From Proteiniphilum propionicum (GTDB lineage Bacteria > Bacteroidota > Bacteroidia > Bacteroidales > Dysgonomonadaceae): a DNA stretch of 64,000 nucleotides. Positions 26,543 through 35,869 of the stretch are shown here, one piece after another. Below the pieces are notes generated by a model. The model was not told the DNA's origin and searched no databases. It saw only the letters and a list, made by a program, of their open reading frames with translations. Within the stretch, counting starts at the first letter, position 1. The number at the start of each line of letters is the position of its first letter. A program made the translations under genes and the position numbers. Where the stretch lies: the NCBI RefSeq assembly GCF_022267555.1, contig NZ_CP073586.1:3638501-3702500 (forward strand), read 5' to 3'.

Positions 26543-27964
26543 ATGATAAACTCCCATATTCCCACCGAACTGATCCAGTTATTCTCCAGCAAGGAGGCAA
26601 CGAATTACCGGATTATCCCTTTTGAAATGAAGGAGGATAACATATTGAAATGCTATGGGGAAGAGAATATGGATTATGAAAAGATCATACAGGAAATTGC
26701 CATCATCTATGATTTGAATATTGCAATCGTCCCGGTTGACGTGCAGGACCTGGAAAAAGCACTGAACTCTTATTACCGCCAGGACCGTACCTTCTCATCC
26801 AATGCCCAATCGCTGAACATAGGCAATTCGGACTTCGTGGGAAAGCTGATAGAGGAAGCCGATACATTAAAGTCGAGCGATATCCATTTTGAACCGTACG
26901 AGAAAAAATGCCGTGTCCGTTTCAGGATAGACGGGAAACTGATCGAACGGTATATCATCAACAAGACAGATTATCCGGCACTGGTAAACCGGATCAAGAT
27001 ACTGGCCAATCTGGATATATCAGAAAAAAGGTTACCACAGGACGGAAGGATATTGTTTGAAAGGAACAACCTCAAGTTCGATGTGCGTGTTTCGGTGATG
27101 CCCACCATTTACGGCGAAAAGATCGTACTCAGGTTGCTATCGAAAGACCAGGGCCTGCTTTCGTTGACCCGTTTGGGATTCAGTGATAAACAATATTCAG
27201 ACTATTATAAGGCGATCATGCAACCTAACGGGCTTATTCTGATAAGCGGACCTACCGGATCGGGAAAAAGTACCACATTATATGCCACCTTGGGTATATT
27301 GAACCGGCAGGATAACAATATCCTCACCATTGAAGACCCCGTGGAGTACACACTGCCGGGGATAAACCAGATGCAATTGAAAGAGGAGATAGGCTTGACT
27401 TTTGGAAGCGCCCTACGTACGTTTCTCCGCCAGGATCCCGATATCATTATGCTGGGAGAGATCCGTGACCAGGATACGGCGCAAATGGCAATCCGCAGCT
27501 CCTTAACAGGGCATCTATTATTATCCACTATCCACACCAATAGCGCATGGGGAAGCATAACCCGATTGATAGATATGGGAGTACATCCCTACCTGATCTC
27601 CGAAACACTGATTGCATGCGTGGCTCAAAGGTTGATACGCCTGTTATGCCCCCACTGTAAAAAAACGTTCCATCCCGACGCATCTTTTACCGCCGGGTAT
27701 AAGCTGGATTCCAACAACATCTATTATGAAAAAACGGGATGCGGGAAATGTTATTACACGGGCTATTTGGGGAGGAAGGCAATTTATGAAGTTATCCTGA
27801 TCGACAAGCATCTGTCACAATTGATAAGAAAAAGTGAAACTGATATTGACGAATATTTGCAGCGGCATGATATCAAAACACTGAAGGATTCAGCCCTGGA
27901 ACTATTCGGCAATGGTGAAACCTCACTGGAAGAAATTTTACCTGTCATCAGTGAAGCGGTATAA
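26543..27964 (+). CDS. GspE/PilB-type secretion ATPase
   Basis: It has 473 residues from ATG 26543; a longer in-frame extension to 26162 only overlaps the peptidase gene and is not coding-like. Features are SSDIHFEPYE, the Walker A GPTGSGKSTTLYATL near 236, the Asp box (LTIEDPVEY), Walker B IIMLGEIRD, the His box (LLLSTIHTN), and a zinc tetracysteine (CPHC near 368 with CGKC about 30 residues later). It powers pseudopilus assembly at the inner membrane. Usual GspE proteins are 480-560 residues, so the N1 domain is short. Confidence 0.92.
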   Translation: MINSHIPTELIQLFSSKEATNYRIIPFEMKEDNILKCYGEENMDYEKIIQEIAIIYDLNIAIVPVDVQDLEKALNSYYRQDRTFSSNAQSLNIGNSDFVGKLIEEADTLKSSDIHFEPYEKKCRVRFRIDGKLIERYIINKTDYPALVNRIKILANLDISEKRLPQDGRILFERNNLKFDVRVSVMPTIYGEKIVLRLLSKDQGLLSLTRLGFSDKQYSDYYKAIMQPNGLILISGPTGSGKSTTLYATLGILNRQDNNILTIEDPVEYTLPGINQMQLKEEIGLTFGSALRTFLRQDPDIIMLGEIRDQDTAQMAIRSSLTGHLLLSTIHTNSAWGSITRLIDMGVHPYLISETLIACVAQRLIRLLCPHCKKTFHPDASFTAGYKLDSNNIYYEKTGCGKCYYTGYLGRKAIYEVILIDKHLSQLIRKSETDIDEYLQRHDIKTLKDSALELFGNGETSLEEILPVISEAV

Positions 27965-28009
27965 ACAGACAAGCATAGATACACAATTTGAAACGAACAA
28001 CATAAGGGT

Positions 28010-29875
28010 ATGAAGAGATATATTACATTTTTCATTCTACTGATAGGTTTTTCGGTAAACCTGCCGGCCCAGTCCCCGGAAGACTCCCGGCTGGTACAAC
28101 TTAGAAGTAAGTTGCAACGCTTGTCGTATGCCGATAGCCGATACGCTGAAAAGGTGGATGTCTCTGTTACAAATTTTCCGGTTTCGGAACTGATCAGGAG
28201 TTTGGCCAAAGCACAAAACCTGAATATCAATGTAGCTTTTGGACCGGACAAACTCATTAATTGTAATCTCCAACAGGTCCCGGTGACAGACATCCTCTTT
28301 TTCATCTGTAAGGAGAAAAGCCTGGATATAGAAGTCATGGATAACATACTCTCCGTAATCCCATATAACGAACCGGAAATAGATCCTCCTGTCCATCTCG
28401 CATATGATCCGTTAAGGGAACAGGCGACTTTTGACTTTTCCGACAGCAAATTGGAACAGGTTACCAAGAAGTTCATGGAAGCCACAGGAAGCAATATCAT
28501 TATACCCCAGTCACTCTATGGACAACGTGTTTCGGCCTATGGCATGAACATGGGAATGGATGAAGCGGTCCGGACTATCGCGGCAGTGAATGGCTTGCAA
28601 TATGCAAGACAATCGGACAGATCATGGTCAGTATACAAAATTGAAGGGGAAGGGGCAGAGCCGGCCGGTAATATCTTCAGTTTTGATGAAATTATGGTAG
28701 ACAGTTTAGGGTTGATCACGGCAAAGATTACTGCCGGGAATGTACGTGATATTATCCCGAATGTTTTTCACCGGCTGGGTGTGAATTATTTCTTATCCAA
28801 CCAGTTTGAACATGCCACCAATATCAATGTGGAAGAAGTAGACTTGCGTACCTTCCTGAACGTTCTCTTTACAGGTACAAACATCACATGGCGGATTGAT
28901 AACGGTGTCTATATAATAGGAAGCCATACCGAAGGGGAACGCTTGTCAACCGTACAGGTTTTCCCGATGAAGTACCGTACAGTAGACAAGGTATCCGAAT
29001 ACATACCCGCGGAGCTGAAAACAAATGTGGAAATCATCACTTTCCCGGATTTGAACAGCCTGGTGATCAACGGCGACCAGCGGTCGGTGATCAGGATCAT
29101 GAATTTCCTGAATGAAATAGACAGGAGCGTCCCACTGATAACCTTTGATGTCATTATCGTGGATGCCACCGACAAGACGTCACAATCCATCGGTCTGTCC
29201 ATGGGAGTAGGAAATGAACCGTCGGTTGGAAGGGGAACGATAAGTCCGGGCGTCGACTTCTCGATGAGCGCGGCTTCCGTAAACAGGATCATTAACTCGT
29301 TCAACGGTTTTGGATCGATTAACCTGGGAAGGGTTACCCCTAACTTCTATGCCGATCTGAAATTCCTGGAAGATGCGGGAAAGATTATTTTGAGGTCAAC
29401 TCCCCGGTTATCGACATTGAACGGGCATAAAGCCGTGTTGAAAAGCGGGGAGGTCAAATATTACAAGGAAAGCCAGGTCAATATCATAGGGACACAAAAC
29501 CCGCTCCAGTCGGAGTCATATTTGTGGAAAAACGTGGAAGCCAATTTTGTGTTGGAGATTACGCCTTATGTCAGCCTTGACAGTGTAATCACCCTTGAAA
29601 TCAATTTGGACCAGGCGGAATTTACCGTACGCGAGAGTAGTGATGAAGACGCTCCTCCCGGCATGACCAAGAGAGGTTTTAATTCCATTATTAAAGTAAA
29701 GGACCAGGAAATGGTATTGTTAGGGGGAATCGAAAAGAACCTGACCGACACCTCAACCCGGGGATTGCCTTTCCTTGCACGGGTCCCGGTTTTACGGCTG
29801 CTTTTTGGGAACACGACCAAGGTCAAGTCATCGGAGAAACTGAACGTTTTTATCAGACCCGTAATCATTCAATAG
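28010..29875 (+). CDS. Secretin (GspD/PilQ-like outer-membrane channel)
   Basis: The protein has 621 residues with a signal peptide (MKRYITFFILLIGFSVNLPAQ). STN/N0-like and N-domains occupy the first half (two repeats of the form VSELIRSLAKAQNLNINVA). The C-terminal secretin domain follows: KFLEDAGKIILRSTPRLSTL, then KVKDQEMVLLGGI and the closing RVPVLRLLFGNTT. It should form the outer-membrane gate of the secretion system. It is separated from gspE by 45 bp and its stop is followed after 1 bp by the next start. Confidence 0.9.
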   Translation: MKRYITFFILLIGFSVNLPAQSPEDSRLVQLRSKLQRLSYADSRYAEKVDVSVTNFPVSELIRSLAKAQNLNINVAFGPDKLINCNLQQVPVTDILFFICKEKSLDIEVMDNILSVIPYNEPEIDPPVHLAYDPLREQATFDFSDSKLEQVTKKFMEATGSNIIIPQSLYGQRVSAYGMNMGMDEAVRTIAAVNGLQYARQSDRSWSVYKIEGEGAEPAGNIFSFDEIMVDSLGLITAKITAGNVRDIIPNVFHRLGVNYFLSNQFEHATNINVEEVDLRTFLNVLFTGTNITWRIDNGVYIIGSHTEGERLSTVQVFPMKYRTVDKVSEYIPAELKTNVEIITFPDLNSLVINGDQRSVIRIMNFLNEIDRSVPLITFDVIIVDATDKTSQSIGLSMGVGNEPSVGRGTISPGVDFSMSAASVNRIINSFNGFGSINLGRVTPNFYADLKFLEDAGKIILRSTPRLSTLNGHKAVLKSGEVKYYKESQVNIIGTQNPLQSESYLWKNVEANFVLEITPYVSLDSVITLEINLDQAEFTVRESSDEDAPPGMTKRGFNSIIKVKDQEMVLLGGIEKNLTDTSTRGLPFLARVPVLRLLFGNTTKVKSSEKLNVFIRPVIIQ

Positions 29876-29876
29876 C

Positions 29877-30869
29877 ATGAACCTACTTCCTCCCATATTG
29901 AGTGAAATTACAGTCTTTGAGGTTGATGCAAGCAATGGCGTTACTTCAATCGGGATAAGCACGGCCAGATATTCGTTGAAGAATTCCGGGATTGTTTTAC
30001 AGGAAATTGGCAATGATAAAGAAGATTGGCCGAAGAAAAAGAGTGGGATTGCCGTATTGCTCATTACGGGAAGTGATGTAGGCTCAAAGGAATATGGCGC
30101 TTCCGGTAACGATGCCATCTCAAAGATAACTGAAAATGATAATCTCTTATGGACGATACATGAAGATAATGATAATGGAAGAATAGATTTCATACGTAAG
30201 ACATCACTCGAAAATATATTTGCCGGGATAGAAGGGAAAAACCTTTATATTGCCGACATAACAGTTTCCGGGCAAAAGGATATCGATATTCATATTGCAC
30301 TGCAGGAGTTCTATGAAAAGAAAGTAGATTTTGACCTTATAAGGAAATCCAAAGAATTCAGGGCGTTTCTCTTTGACAGCCTCTTCGATAAAATCAAACT
30401 GCCGGTATTGCTCTTTTTCTTCGTGCTCCTTTTTGTCAATTATGTGGTCTTTTCCAATATGAAGGAAAAGTATGACATCAGTGAAACGGCTTACAATACC
30501 CGGCTTCAGAAAAATAAACAGGAAACGGAAAACAGTGAAAAAGCCAACCGGTTGTTTGGGGAGTATAATAAAATCCAGTCGTATCCATTGGCATTGTTTT
30601 CAGATCGGATTGCGTCCTATATGCCAAAGGATGTCCGTTTGTCGTCGATGGTATTTTTCCCTGAAAAAACACCTACTGCGAAAGGAAAGACCGGAAGTGA
30701 CACCAACAATGTGATTATTATCAAGGGGAAATCGGAGATCGCCGGTACGGTTCTACTGTTTGCCCAGTATCTGCAGGAAGATAAATTGTTCAACAAGGTT
30801 GACATCATTACCATCAATAATTTGAAGGATGCCGGGTCGTATGATTTTGAAATACATATAATACTATGA
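29877..30869 (+). CDS. PilM/PilN or GspL-like inner-membrane assembly protein
   Basis: The protein has 330 residues. The N-terminal ~180 residues are soluble and may be a degenerate actin-like GspL/PilM domain. One transmembrane helix (KLPVLLFFFVLLFVNYVVF, about 188-207) is followed by a coiled coil and a PilN-like C-terminal domain (SYMPKDVRLSSMVFF). The order soluble-TM-periplasmic fits GspL or a PilM-PilN fusion. It overlaps the next gene by 4 bp. The assignment rests on topology and operon position more than on motifs. Confidence 0.65.
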   Translation: MNLLPPILSEITVFEVDASNGVTSIGISTARYSLKNSGIVLQEIGNDKEDWPKKKSGIAVLLITGSDVGSKEYGASGNDAISKITENDNLLWTIHEDNDNGRIDFIRKTSLENIFAGIEGKNLYIADITVSGQKDIDIHIALQEFYEKKVDFDLIRKSKEFRAFLFDSLFDKIKLPVLLFFFVLLFVNYVVFSNMKEKYDISETAYNTRLQKNKQETENSEKANRLFGEYNKIQSYPLALFSDRIASYMPKDVRLSSMVFFPEKTPTAKGKTGSDTNNVIIIKGKSEIAGTVLLFAQYLQEDKLFNKVDIITINNLKDAGSYDFEIHIIL

Positions 30870-31351
30870 AGTACTATATCGGAATAATCAAGGTAGCGGC
30901 ATTGGTCATACTTATGCCCATCATACTTGGAAAAAGTACATTTTCCAAAACTATTCAATTGCATAAAGATTACAAACACATCCAGACTCTGGAAGAGCAA
31001 CTGGAACACGCCGCGTCGGGCAAACCGATGTCAACACCGTCGCCGTTACATAATGAAAACCTTATCAGCAATGGCCGGTTAGTTGAAATTATCAATCAAG
31101 TATGCAAGGAAAACAATGTCTCGATAAAACAGTATGAACCCCAATTGCTGGATAGTGAAGGTGAACACAAGTTGTATAACGCAAACTTGATATTATCGGG
31201 TAGTTATGTGGACTTGGTGAAAACCTTGAAATACTGTGAAGATAATGTACAGACAATAAAATTATCAAACCTAAAATTTGAATATGATGAAAAGAAAATG
31301 AAAGACAGAAAAATAGAAATGATATTGGTTTTTCGGCAAATTGAAGATTAA
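30866..31351 (+). CDS. PilO/GspM-like membrane protein
   Basis: The 161-residue protein has an N-terminal membrane anchor (YIGIIKVAALVILMPIILG), a short coiled coil and a ferredoxin-like PilO-type domain (ENLISNGRLVEIINQVCKENNVSIKQYEP). Such proteins pair with PilN/GspL in the inner-membrane platform. It is the last gene of the operon. No GspF platform protein or minor pseudopilins follow; the next sequence is a 230-bp spacer and an insertion sequence. Confidence 0.65.
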   Translation: MKYYIGIIKVAALVILMPIILGKSTFSKTIQLHKDYKHIQTLEEQLEHAASGKPMSTPSPLHNENLISNGRLVEIINQVCKENNVSIKQYEPQLLDSEGEHKLYNANLILSGSYVDLVKTLKYCEDNVQTIKLSNLKFEYDEKKMKDRKIEMILVFRQIED

Positions 31352-31584
31352 TATAAATATGATTATAAATTTATTCAACAAATAGATTCCAATAAAACAA
31401 GGAAATTCTATCCATGTGAATAATTATAAGCTTACATAACCTTTTAATTTGTTGCCGTTAAACATTAATATGCTATCATAAATCAATAAGGGTAAAATCC
31501 TTTGATAGTAGTCAATGCACAGTGATCTTTGAAGTCTGGAGAGATTGAAGGAGCGGAAAGTGCTTCGGAATCTTCTATTAATTA
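31352..31584. other. Spacer between the secretion operon and the IS5-like element
   Basis: No supported gene or signal was found in these 233 AT-rich bases. A minus-strand frame of 60 codons crosses the insertion-sequence end and has no recognisable product. The last six bases before the IS are TAATTA, the same hexamer duplicated around the second IS copy at 59.8 kb. Confidence 0.4.
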
Positions 31585-32884
31585 GGGTCTGCTTACTAAT
31601 TCCCAATCAGGCACACAATTTCATTTGTGGCTTGACTGGATAAATGTTTATATTTCTCACTTTCATCAGTTTCGATAGAAACGAGACAAAATAAGGAAGG
31701 GGAATATCCCTCATGTACCTGATCAGGTTCATCACAAAAATGATAGCCCCTATCCAACTGTTTGATGTCGTGGCCAATCTGGCGCGGATATCATTTAAAC
31801 CATATCCACGTTTCCCCTGACCAAACTTTCCTTCAACCTGATTGCGTTCCGCCGCCTCTCGTCGCTCTTTACGTTTTTGGTATCTGCTCTTGATCTCTTT
31901 TACCGGTTTTCGTCCCAGTGGTTCCCCGGTGTAGCGGATTCTTTTCTCTTTCAAAAACCGCCTGTTCTCCCGGGTGAGATAAATCTTATCCACCTGAACC
32001 AGCTCCGGGTATTTCCCTGTCAGTTCCCTAAAGCGTTCGACCTGTGCCTGAAGATCCTGCCCCTCGTTAAAGGCATCCCAGTGGAAATGATCCACCCTGG
32101 CATATCCATCCAGCAGGCTGATGTTGATCTTGGCGCCAAACTCCGTCTTGGCCTTGGCCTTGCCACGCACGATGGGACGTACATGCGGCTGATGAATGCT
32201 CACGATGCGATCTTCTACTTGATGGCTCTTCTTCTTGTACATTGTCTCCTGTTGTTCCAGCAGATGCTGGATAACAAAAAAATATTTCAGTTGCCGCCTG
32301 TCAAAAGGAACCGGTTCATCCTTTATGGTGTCCAGCATCTCATTGATAGTCCGTACATCCCGCTTCAGGTAGTTGATTTGCTTGCGTATCGCTTGTCTTA
32401 AAACGTTGGCAGGTTTTCTCTTCATTTTCGACACATTCAAAAAATCCTTGCGTGCAACCCTCCTGTAGGTGCGGGGTTTATCCTGAACTCCCAGCTTCAA
32501 ACACAGTTCATCAATCAGTTCCTCTGCTTTTTGACGACTCTCGTTCAGCAGATCCAGATCGGTGGGATACTTGATATCCGCATCACAGACCGTTGCATCC
32601 AATTGAAGCTTCCCCTTGTTCCCGGGATGTGGATCAGGGTCGTCATCATTATCCTCTTCTTCATCCTTCGTAACCGTGTCAGCCTTTTCTTGTTTTGTCC
32701 CGGCTTTCAGCTTCAACCCTTTTCTTATTAAATCGTCTGTCAATGATTCAAAGACATCCAGATCAATGCGTTTCCTGATGGAAACCAGCAGCGAGGGCGT
32801 CATTACCTGTTCATAAGTGAAAGCTTCGAGTCCAAGAAAATACTGTCGAGTAGGCCGGAGGAATTGCACATCCAGCCTCTCACG

Positions 32885-32918
32885 GAACCGTGCTTGACAG
32901 TCTCCCATCACACGGCTC
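32885..32918 (-). ncRNA. Group II intron ribozyme domain V
   Basis: On the minus strand this 34-nt hairpin begins GAGCCGTGTGATGGG and ends AAGCACGGTTC. It has the conserved AGC triad and the pairing GAGCCGUG/CACGGUUC expected of catalytic domain V. Domain VI follows to the intron end. Confidence 0.85.
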
Positions 32919-32931
32919 TTCGTATTCAAAA

Positions 32932-34191
32932 CTATTGACATGATCTTTGATACGGTATAAATCCTTGTTTCCAATGATAGAAGAGGGTTCTGTTTTTCTG
33001 AGCCACATCAGCAAGCCAGTAAATTGACCTACCTTTGCCAACTTTTAGTCCTTTGAACTTTTTCTTCGCCCAACGGGCAATTGTCTTGTTAAGATAGTTC
33101 ATGACCTTCAGAAACTCAGTCCTTCCAAACTTTCCATAATAGTTTACCCAGCCAGCAATGATAGGATTTTTCATCTTAGCAATAACAGGCAATTTAAATT
33201 GTTGAAAACGATATAAATCCCATGCTTTGATTTTATCTCTCACTTCCTGAGCTGACTTCTTACTGATAGCTGGAAGAAAGCTTGTAAAAGACTCTCCATG
33301 CCTCTTGTCAATGGCCCGTCGAGGTCTAAAGGTAAAACCCAAAAAGTCAAACATAACATTTGGATAGTTTATTTTCCTCCTACTGGTTTTGCAGTAGACT
33401 ATTTTTGTTTTCTCTTCATTGAGTTCCAGCTTACATTCTCTCAATCTGGCTCTGACGGATTCCAGGAGTTTCCTAGCTTCTTCTTCTGTTCTACAATGGC
33501 AAATGGTATCATCAGCATAACGCTCAAACAGTATTGACGGGTGTTTGATAGTCATCCATTTGTCAAAACCGTAATGTAGAAAAAGGTTTGCCAAAACTGG
33601 GCCTATAACCGATCCTTGTGGCACACCTTGGTTCCGAACAGTGCGTTCTCCATCCACTTTCTCATAAGAAACCTTTATCCAGCGTTCAATGTATAGTAGT
33701 ATCCACTTTTCGTTGATATGCTTACCTACCGCTTTCATAAGCAACCTATGGTCGATTGTGTCGAAGAACTTGCTGATGTCCATATCAAGTACCCACGCAT
33801 ACTTCCAACAACGCTCCTGAGCCTTGGCTATGGCATCATGGGCAGAACGATTGGGTCTGTATCCGTAGGAATCATCATGAAAGTGAGGTTCAATTTTCGG
33901 CAGCATCAGAAGTACAGCTGTCATTTGAGCTACCCTGTCTTCAATCGTTGGGATGCCTAATGGCCTTTTCCCCCCATTTGTTTTGGGAATCTCCACAAGC
34001 TTTACCGGCTTGGGGAAATAGCTGCCTGAGCTCATTCGGTTCCAGAGCTTGTAAAGATTGGATTTAAGGTTTCCCTCATACTTCTCAATCGATACCCCGT
34101 CTATGCCCGCACCGCCACCGTTGGACTTCACCTTCATGAATGCATTATACACGACCTTTTTGTCTATGTCATAAGGTTTTGCTCCTTGCAT
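32932..34191 (-). CDS. Group II intron reverse transcriptase/maturase (LtrA-like)
   Basis: The protein has 419 residues. RT motifs are complete: the fingers region (GGGAGIDGVSIEKYE), VLDMDISKFFDTIDH, NQGVPQGSVIGPVLANLFL and the active-site FERYADDTICH. A maturase domain X follows (AGWVNYYGKFGRTEFLKVMNYLNKTI). No HNH endonuclease domain is present, so retrohoming would rely on another primer. It promotes splicing of the intron and its reverse transcription into new sites. Confidence 0.94.
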   Translation of the reverse strand: MQGAKPYDIDKKVVYNAFMKVKSNGGGAGIDGVSIEKYEGNLKSNLYKLWNRMSSGSYFPKPVKLVEIPKTNGGKRPLGIPTIEDRVAQMTAVLLMLPKIEPHFHDDSYGYRPNRSAHDAIAKAQERCWKYAWVLDMDISKFFDTIDHRLLMKAVGKHINEKWILLYIERWIKVSYEKVDGERTVRNQGVPQGSVIGPVLANLFLHYGFDKWMTIKHPSILFERYADDTICHCRTEEEARKLLESVRARLRECKLELNEEKTKIVYCKTSRRKINYPNVMFDFLGFTFRPRRAIDKRHGESFTSFLPAISKKSAQEVRDKIKAWDLYRFQQFKLPVIAKMKNPIIAGWVNYYGKFGRTEFLKVMNYLNKTIARWAKKKFKGLKVGKGRSIYWLADVAQKNRTLFYHWKQGFIPYQRSCQ

Positions 34192-35130
34192 CGATTCCTC
34201 CTTAGTTTTAAGTTGTTCAATCCAATTTGCTTAAATACGTCATCCCCTTCACTCCAGTCCCATTACAGAACCTTCTTCATTACTACGGGATGATCCGCCC
34301 CAGGTTACAACATCGATACTTTCAGCCTTACGTTATTCGCTTATGGCTTTTTCTCTTATCATTTGCAACCTGGTTCTCACGTTCCGCCAAAGAGCCTGCA
34401 TATAATTCCTGTCATCTATACACCGCATACCAAATGGGCGGTAAACAGGTTTCCCCCATTCTTGTCCCAGCAGTACATAACAGCCACTGGTTTTGATATG
34501 ACTTTATTAACCCTAACGATGCTTCTTCGATGATTCATTCTCATTCAGCTCTTATATACTCATCTTCCAGCTTGTGCTGATTTTTCCGAATCGCTCACCA
34601 CCCCTGTCTTGCCTCAGAAGCGGCATTCGGCGATTTGCAACCTACACCTGTATGCCGGTTGCGGGAGGCCTACTCCCATCTCTTTGACAGTTACGAACAC
34701 AGCTTTCATATTTTAGCCACTCAATATGTAGCTGCATCCTCGTGACGCACGCATGTAGGGATTCTCCTGGATCATCTCTATCACACCGCGATCGTCCGTC
34801 TTCATGATGTGCTTGATGATGATCACTCCCAGCACAAGCCTGGCATCCTTGGTGGGGGCACCACGGTTGCTCTTGAAGTTCTTGTAGTAAAGCCGGGCGA
34901 ACTCTTCCCAGGGAACTATTTTTGAAAGAACAACCCACCGATTATTCTCATCCAGTTTTGCCTCAAAAGGCATCTTGAACTCGGATATTGAAAGCTGTCT
35001 GGAGCTCTTGTATCGTATCATAAAATGCAAGGTTTATGAAGTAAAAATACTCAATTTCTTGCAGTTATGCAAATTTTATATCGTTTAATTTGCTGATTTT
35101 CAGAATAAATATCTATTATTCAGCAGACCC

Positions 35131-35598
35131 GAAGTAGAGATCACCTATGTTATAAAGCACGAATGCCTGTTGTGCTTCATCGTTGTGCTGTTGTGCTACA
35201 GCCAAAGCCTGTTTATATTCATTGAGCGCAAGATCATATTGTTGATTTTCACGATAGACACAACCGCAGTAAAAATAACTCAGAAAGCTAAGCTCCCAAT
35301 TATTCCCTGCTTTTTGGATGAAATAATCACGGGCTTTAAATATTGCTGTGTCCCCGGAAATGGGAATGAAGTTCTTATAGCGTGCCTGCACTATTCTTAA
35401 CCGGTATTCCATATGATCTGCTTCAGACAACTCTCCGGGATCAGCAATTGCATCAAGAAGCAACAACGCACTATCGGGATTGATTTCAATTATACGCCCA
35501 GCTTCCCGAAGTAACGAAAGGGACTCGGAGTGTGAGTTACACGCACTCAACAACAGTGAGGCAAAAATCAGTAATATACCGCAAAAAGGCACTCGCAT
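35131..35598 (-). pseudogene. TPR lipoprotein truncated by the IS
   Basis: Reading leftward from 35598, the start MRVPFCGILLIFASLLLSAC is a lipoprotein signal with the lipobox Cys at residue 20. TPR-like helices follow (YCGCVYRENQQYDLALNEYKQALAVAQQH and a second repeat). The gene is cut at residue ~156 by the IS end; the last codons (GSAE, stop) come from the insertion. Bacteroidetes relatives are long TPR proteins, often with a C-terminal regulator domain, none of which remains here. A TATCTTTG -7 box lies upstream (minus strand, 35626-35633). Confidence 0.75.
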
Positions 35599-35840
35599 CT
35601 TTTCTTATCATTGTGCTAACGAGTACAAAGATATAGCAATATTGGATATAAGACAAGATTATATAAGATGCAATAGATGTCATTTATGTCTTATGTTCTA
35701 TTTTTCATAAATCCGACTAATTCTCAGTCCTCTCAGGCATATTTTCAACTGTAGTTCGTTTTATTTCATAACAGATATTTCGTGCTCCTTCTTCGGATAA
35801 GGAATTATCCCGTTGGTATGTAAAGATAGGAGCAAAAAAA

Positions 35841-35860
35841 ATGCCTCGCTAAGGAGGCAT
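35841..35860 (-). terminator. Terminator of the broken integrase gene
   Basis: ATGCCTC and GAGGCAT form a 7-bp stem. On the minus strand it is followed by a run of eight T, just after the integrase stop at 35870. Confidence 0.7.
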
Positions 35861-35869
35861 TTCTTTTTC

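Larger units (their letters stand above)
32845..34750 (-). mobile_element. Group II intron with reverse transcriptase
   Basis: The boundaries come from comparison with the uninterrupted IS copy. On the minus strand the intron starts GTGCGTCACGAGG, the GUGYG consensus, directly after exon CCCTACATGC. It ends CTACTCGAC (consensus AY) before exon AGTATTTTC. It is 1,906 bp long. The stretch 34192-34750 upstream of the RT gene should hold ribozyme domains I-III and part of IV. Domain V lies at 32885-32918. All parts look intact. Confidence 0.92.
31607..35030 (-). pseudogene. IS5-like transposase split by a group II intron
   Basis: The exons are 34751-35030 (N-terminal 93 residues, ending at ENPYM) and 31607-32844. 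Joined, they match the intact 505-residue transposase at 59868-61385, with only scattered substitutions such as Gly/Glu and Glu/Lys in the acidic linker. The DNA is interrupted, but precise intron splicing would restore the message, so the gene could still be functional at RNA level. Domains are as described for the intact copy. Confidence 0.88.
31585..35130 (-). mobile_element. IS5-like element, copy 1, carrying a group II intron
   Basis: The ends are GGGTCTGCT at 31585 and its inverse AGCAGACCC ending at 35130. The span is 3,546 bp; subtracting the 1,906-bp intron leaves 1,640 bp, exactly the length of copy 2 (59846-61485). The left flank ends TAATTA but the right flank is GAAGTAGA, so there is no target duplication. 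Loss of the original right flank by deletion or recombination is likely, and the adjacent TPR gene is truncated at the same point. Confidence 0.88.

Noticed and set aside
32932-34191. Reverse transcriptase as a possible retron or antiphage RT
   Set aside because: Domain V, GUGYG start and AY end, plus exact restoration of the IS gene without it, show that it is a group II intron protein.
34642-34938. Extra minus-strand frames over the IS5-like N-terminal exon
   Set aside because: They are out of frame with the transposase and cross the intron boundary.
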